From the NCBI GenBank assembly GCA_028829895.1, contig CM054181.1, positions 16,400,001-16,464,000 of the forward strand: a stretch of 64,000 nucleotides of DNA. The letters run 5' to 3'. Positions 59,362-64,000 of this stretch are shown here, piece by piece. The notes under the pieces are model-generated. The model did no database searches. It saw only the letters and a list, made by a program, of their open reading frames with translations, and was not told the DNA's origin. A program made the position numbers and the translations under genes. Within the stretch, counting starts at the first letter, position 1, and the number at the start of each line of letters is the position of its first letter. Origin of the DNA: Sinotaia quadrata. Lineage: Eukaryota > Mollusca > Gastropoda > Architaenioglossa > Viviparidae.

Positions 59362-60554
59362 CATTAATTACAAAGATGTCTTTGATCAGAGATGAGGAAA
59401 AAAGGAAAAGAGAAGTCAGGTAGACAGACAGAGAAAGAAAAAAGAAAAGACACAAATGAAACGAAGCAAAACAATTGGAACCTTTCCTTTTGTATCAGAT
59501 AAATGTTTAAACACACTTTTGTATATTCACAATGAGATGATGCCTTGTTAAACATTTGTTGAACAAAGCAATAATACATGAAAGTAACACGTGAATGCAA
59601 CTGTGCATAAAACAATACAATAATACTTAAATTGAAACAGTATAATGAAACTTAAAAGTTAAAAAGTACAATGATACTTTAAAGCAATTCAACAAAGATA
59701 CTTAACAGTAAAACAAAACAAAGATATTTAAAAGTGAAATGAATGTGTGCATGTATTGGGCTAATATATACCATTGCAGGAAACTGTAAGTTGAGACTGG
59801 AATATAAGAAGGAATGGATTTATAAAGCCATAAACTGGAAAATTATGTTTGCTCCTGATTATATTTTTCAGGGTAAAGCAGCCCTTCTTTCCTTATGTTA
59901 TTTGAATCTTCTGATTCACTGATTGTAAATTGCTATGATCGACCGTGTAGAGGCAAGAAGCAGTGTGTGTAAGAGTAAATGGATAGACTTCACTCCTATG
60001 ATGTAATGTGGCAAAGTATGCTGATTACATCAGTTGGTTTCTGGTACAGTGAAGTTACTATATATCATTACAATTGTTGTTCTGCTCTTGAAGGAACTGA
60101 CACATCGAAAGAGGACATCCAAGTTGGTTTCAAGGGAATAACAGCAGAAAGTATGCAGAGATAAAGATGTGTTGACATGGGCAAAAGCATTTGAAAGACA
60201 GTGCATTTCTATCGAATTCAACATTCTACAACATTAGTACAAGTTCATAAATGTTGTTATTTCAACATAGAACACGTGCAAGCAATGACACTACAAGACT
60301 GAATTAAAATTTACTACTTTTTTACTTTAAAAAAATCTCTACTTCAACGTTGACATAGCTACAAAACCCAACTCCTCCCCAATTATCCCCTTTTTCCCCC
60401 ATTGTGAAATCAATGGAAGCCGGAAGCGTCCCTACCCCAACTTAACAACAAAACAAGTGTGAGGCTGTGGGTCCTACTGGGGCACTAACGATCAGATAAT
60501 GTCTGATGATGAAATGATCAAGGCAAGCTCCAGTGATGATGTTAAACTGCTGTC

Positions 60555-60556
<2 letters not shown>
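59362..60556. other. Non-coding stretch
   Basis: No supported gene. A GCCGGAAGCG word near 60418 repeats the ETS-like word seen near 3117 and 6436. Confidence 0.4.
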
Positions 60557-60641
<85 letters not shown>

Positions 60642-60734
60642 ACACACTCACACACACACACACACACACACTCACACACACACACACACTCACACACACA
60701 CACACACTCACACACACACACTCACACACACACA

Positions 60735-60788
<54 letters not shown>
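60557..60788. repeat. Long (CA)n with TCACA interruptions
   Basis: About 230 bases of CA repeat with nine or so single T substitutions at semi-regular spacing, indicating higher-order duplication of CACACTCACA blocks. A second CA tract follows at 60956-60981. The His/Thr-rich frames here are artefacts. Confidence 0.97.
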
Positions 60789-60789
<1 letters not shown>

Positions 60790-61057
60790 TGTCCTAAATT
60801 ACACTGACGGAGGGTGGTTAAAGGTGTGCCCCAAACTTCTGCGAACTTCTTTACTCCTTTCCGCTAGCCCTCCCACCCTACCTCTCAAGGCAGTAGTCCA
60901 AATCAGATAACAACTGTTGAAGCACAAGCTCCATTTGTGACATAAAACTGCTATCGAAACACACACACACACACACACACATGCAACCTTTGTCCTGGGT
61001 ATATTCAGATGACTATCATGACCAACTGCTTAATGCACAAGCAAAATAATTATTTCT

Positions 61058-62045
61058 AGCTCACCAGACCTTGGATTCATGGGTGTGGAAGAGAAGCAGT
61101 CCTGGACAGCCCTTGTTCTGTGTGCACAAATTCACTCCCAGTGGTTTAGATGGCAGGGTACAGAATTCCATCTATACACAAAATTCACTCCCAGTGGTTT
61201 AGATGGCAGGGTACAGAATTCCATCTATACACAAAATTCACTCCCACTGAATTCACAATAGATATTAAAATAGACACTCCAGTGAATTTACGGCTGGGCA
61301 CAAAATTCCAACTATGCACAAAAATAATTTGCTCCCAGCCAATTAACAGCTGGCACAGAACTCCAACTTTACACACAGTAATCCAACTTTACACACAATA
61401 ATCCAACTTTACACACAATAATCCAACTTTGCACACAATAATCCAACTTTACACACAATAATCCAACTTTGCACACAATAATCCAACTTTACACACAATT
61501 GTCCAACTTTGAAATCCACTTCCAGCGATTTCTACCACACACGTTGATCCAATTGTAACAAAATTCACTCCAGTGAATTTGGCGGTACATAGAAATCCAA
61601 CTGTCAAATTCACTCCCAGTGAATCCGCCGCAAACAGAAAATCCTAACCCAACGAAATTTATTCCCCGTGAAGTTTCCCGATAAAATCCGTGAAGACCTG
61701 TGTTGTTACCATGGCTGTCCCTTGGTCGGACTTACTCACTGAGTCTAGAGACTGACCCCTTGACTGGCAAAGTCCAAGGGTTTTATTAAAATCGAAGTTG
61801 AAAAACGCTGACGTGTCGACTCCGTGCAAGGCACTCATCACTCATACACAACTGCGGCCAAAATACTCGTGTAGTGCTCACACCTCCCTCCCTCCCTCTA
61901 TCAGTTTACACAATGAGGAGGGCATTCTAAAAAAAAAATAGCAAATACTATCCATAAATATCAATAAAATATGAAATAATAATTAGAAAATACCTCATTA
62001 ATTACATTGATTAATGGATGGAATTTTGCAGATTACTCACTGTAA
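61058..62045. mobile_element. Tandem-repeat-bearing interspersed element, copy 2
   Basis: Same order of flanks as 48985-50115. The internal array differs: two 61-bp units (ATTCACTCCCAGTGGTTTAG) then about seven 20-bp units (AATCCAACTTTACACACAAT), followed by the shared AATTCACTCCAGTGAATTTG-type units and the common right flank (GAGACTGACC, AATACTCGTGTAGTGCTCAC). Confidence 0.75.
61375..61512. repeat. 20-bp tandem repeat, seven copies
   Basis: Near-perfect AATCCAACTTTACACACAAT units with TTTGCAC variants. Confidence 0.95.
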
Positions 62046-62423
62046 TGTTTGTGATTGCTACATTACTATTCTTGAGATTCTTACTTTATAATGTTTGTGA
62101 CTGTTACCTTTGTGTTTGTGTCACTACGGACCATAACTGAGACGTAATATATATAACACAAAGAAAAGACAACTCTTTATACGATACCAGTATTAAACAG
62201 AAAATTCTTCACAGAACAAAAGACATAGATAATTATATAATTGCGCCTTCAACTTTCGTCTTTCGGTCAAATAGTGTGTACCTTCCTACAACATAAGTGT
62301 ATCATGTTCAATAAACAAGAATACTTGTTGTAATACATACATTTTATTTTGTAATCTCTAAATACTTTGTAGTTAATGTTATTCTAGTTTCTACTCCATG
62401 GTTATAGATATTTTATAAACTTG

Positions 62424-64000
62424 TTTATTTTCAGATATACAATACTTAGAATGTCTATTCGTGTATACACATTTTCAGTATACATGCATATGAAATATAT
62501 TAAATGAAATAAAACACAATGAAATAAGACACAAGAGTCGTCAAACTAGAGATTCATATATATCTTTGCCATATTTTAAAAAAATACCAATAGCAAATAA
62601 TATAACAGCTAAATACAACAAATAATATCAAAGCACACAATCAATTTCTAATCTAAACACCAGAAATATATAGTTATTATATTAGAACTAGTAGTTCTAA
62701 GTAAGCAAACTGTTTGCAACTTTTAATAATAAACAATAATAGCAACTTACTTGTCTAAAATAATAGTAATAATAAAAGTTCAGCATTAGCTCCTTAACAT
62801 AGGTAGAGTGCAACATATATGTTATATTTTGATTTTCATAACAAATTATTTTTCAAGTTAACAATATTTTCTACTCCTCAGAACGGGAAGTTTAAGGACA
62901 TCACAATTGGGTTACATCATTTATTTAGTTCAGATGCTAAAAACATTACACAAACACACTTTAAACATTATATATATTCTAAGGAATATTTTTTATACCT
63001 GAGGTTAGTACTTAATGTCAATTACTGGGACAGTTTATTGCTGTATTTCTGATTTTCATTCTTTAACAGATTTTATTCAAATATAAACACCAAGCCTGTT
63101 GACTTTATATACTAAATCTTAAAATTCAACTTTATAGCATTATTTCTCTTAAGTCAAATGAATTTATTATCCTGACATATTTTATTAAAATATAAACACC
63201 ATACTGTTGGTTTTATATACTGAATGTTAAAATATTTCTATTGAACTTTAAAGCATTACATTCTCTTAAAGTCAAAAGAATTTATTATCCTAACAGATTG
63301 TGACAAGAAGCTTACGCCTGACTGACTTACATTTGTTGATAAGCCTGTCTCACGAGAGAGATTATTTTATTAGATTTGTTTCTGAATTGTTGGAAAAGAC
63401 GATAAGGTTGTTCATAATCTTTATTTTGTTGTAATTCTATTAGTTACTTTATTACAAAGTGACATTAAATAAATGCCATAAGACAGACGGGAGTAAAGAC
63501 AAACTAGATTCCAACATGTTCTTTTGCTTAAAAAAAAATATCCATAGCAAATAATGTAACAGATAATTAATGTAACAGATAATTAATCAACAGATAATTA
63601 ATCAACAAGATTTAACAAAATTAAAAATGCACAAGATTATATTCTTTTTAGCAGTAATGTGCTGCTATTAGTATTAGTAGTTGAACTAATGTGCTGCTAC
63701 TAGTATTAGTAGTTGAACTAATGTGCTGCTACTAGTATTAGTAGTTGAAGTAAAAGAAATAATAAAAATTAATAAAGGCAATAGCACAGTACAGCTCTAT
63801 GTGCCTTTGGTATATATTTAAATTAAAACTGTTTATGAATATTTGACTAGTATTAATAAACGTACATCTATAATAGGTAAAATTAAATGTACAAGTATAC
63901 TCAATAATCATTATCGGTTTTTTTGTAAGTTTTCAAAAAAAAACTAAATCCTGTATTTACAACAGATAAAATATTGCTAAAAACAGTTAGTATTCAGCTG
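62424..64000. repeat. 1.6-kb long direct repeat, copy 2 (cut by the window's right edge)
   Basis: Matches 39680-41268 throughout. Differences visible by eye include fewer 15-bp AACAGATAATTAATC units, a deletion near 62755, a deletion near 63125, and triplication of a ~32-bp ATGTGCTGCTACTAGTATTA unit at 63655-63745 that is single in copy 1. The open frame at 62819-63052 is disrupted in copy 1, so it is not a conserved gene. Confidence 0.95.

Noticed and set aside
60499..60910. His/Thr-rich frames of 102 and 125 codons
   Set aside because: Products of the CA microsatellite.

Overview
The window reads as AT-rich nuclear DNA from an invertebrate animal, most likely a mollusc (probably a gastropod). 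The reasons are intron-split genes with GT-AG junctions, an IAP gene of the BIR/RING type that is expanded in lophotrochozoans, a BRICHOS precursor, and a very high load of microsatellites, minisatellites and several transposon classes. Nothing bacterial is present (no operons, no ribosome binding sites), and I found no tRNA, rRNA or CRISPR. The organism is an inference from content, not from a marker gene.

Two multi-exon genes on the + strand can be assembled in frame from the sequence alone. (1) An inhibitor-of-apoptosis gene at 21483-30121 has four coding exons and about 826 aa: a novel N-terminal region, BIR1, a Ser-rich linker, BIR2 split by a phase-1 intron, a second linker and a C-terminal RING. 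Upstream, at 8146-10665, two exons form another BIR split at the same place and phase, probably a partial or decayed paralogue. (2) A secreted protein at 45567-58870 has five coding exons and 258 aa: signal peptide, Gly/Tyr-rich segment, a BRICHOS-like domain, and a short basic tail after a Lys-Arg pair. That layout is the one used by BRICHOS-type peptide precursors, and it is the most interesting item in the window.

Layout: 1-8 kb is minisatellites, CT tracts and non-coding DNA. 8-10.7 kb is the BIR fragment gene. 11-19 kb is minisatellite arrays, a MITE copy and a possible non-coding first exon near 15.1 kb. 19.06-20.65 kb is a hAT transposon with an 8-bp target duplication. 21.5-30.1 kb is the IAP gene, with an antisense LINE and two hairpins in its introns. 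30.1-31.3 kb is an AT-rich array directly after its stop codon. 31-43.8 kb is mostly non-coding, with a possible minus-strand exon, one copy of a 1.6-kb duplication and a 2-kb array split by a full-length MITE. 43.8-45.1 kb is a second decayed LINE. 45.5-58.9 kb is the BRICHOS gene, whose introns carry a tandem-repeat-bearing element and a 1.62-kb solo LTR with a 5-bp target duplication. 59-64 kb is a long CA tract, a second tandem-repeat-bearing element and the other copy of the 1.6-kb duplication, which runs off the window end.

The two genes have no evident functional link; they are neighbours in a repeat-rich region. All gene models rest on splice motifs, reading phase and domain motifs seen by eye. 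No alignment or transcript evidence was available.
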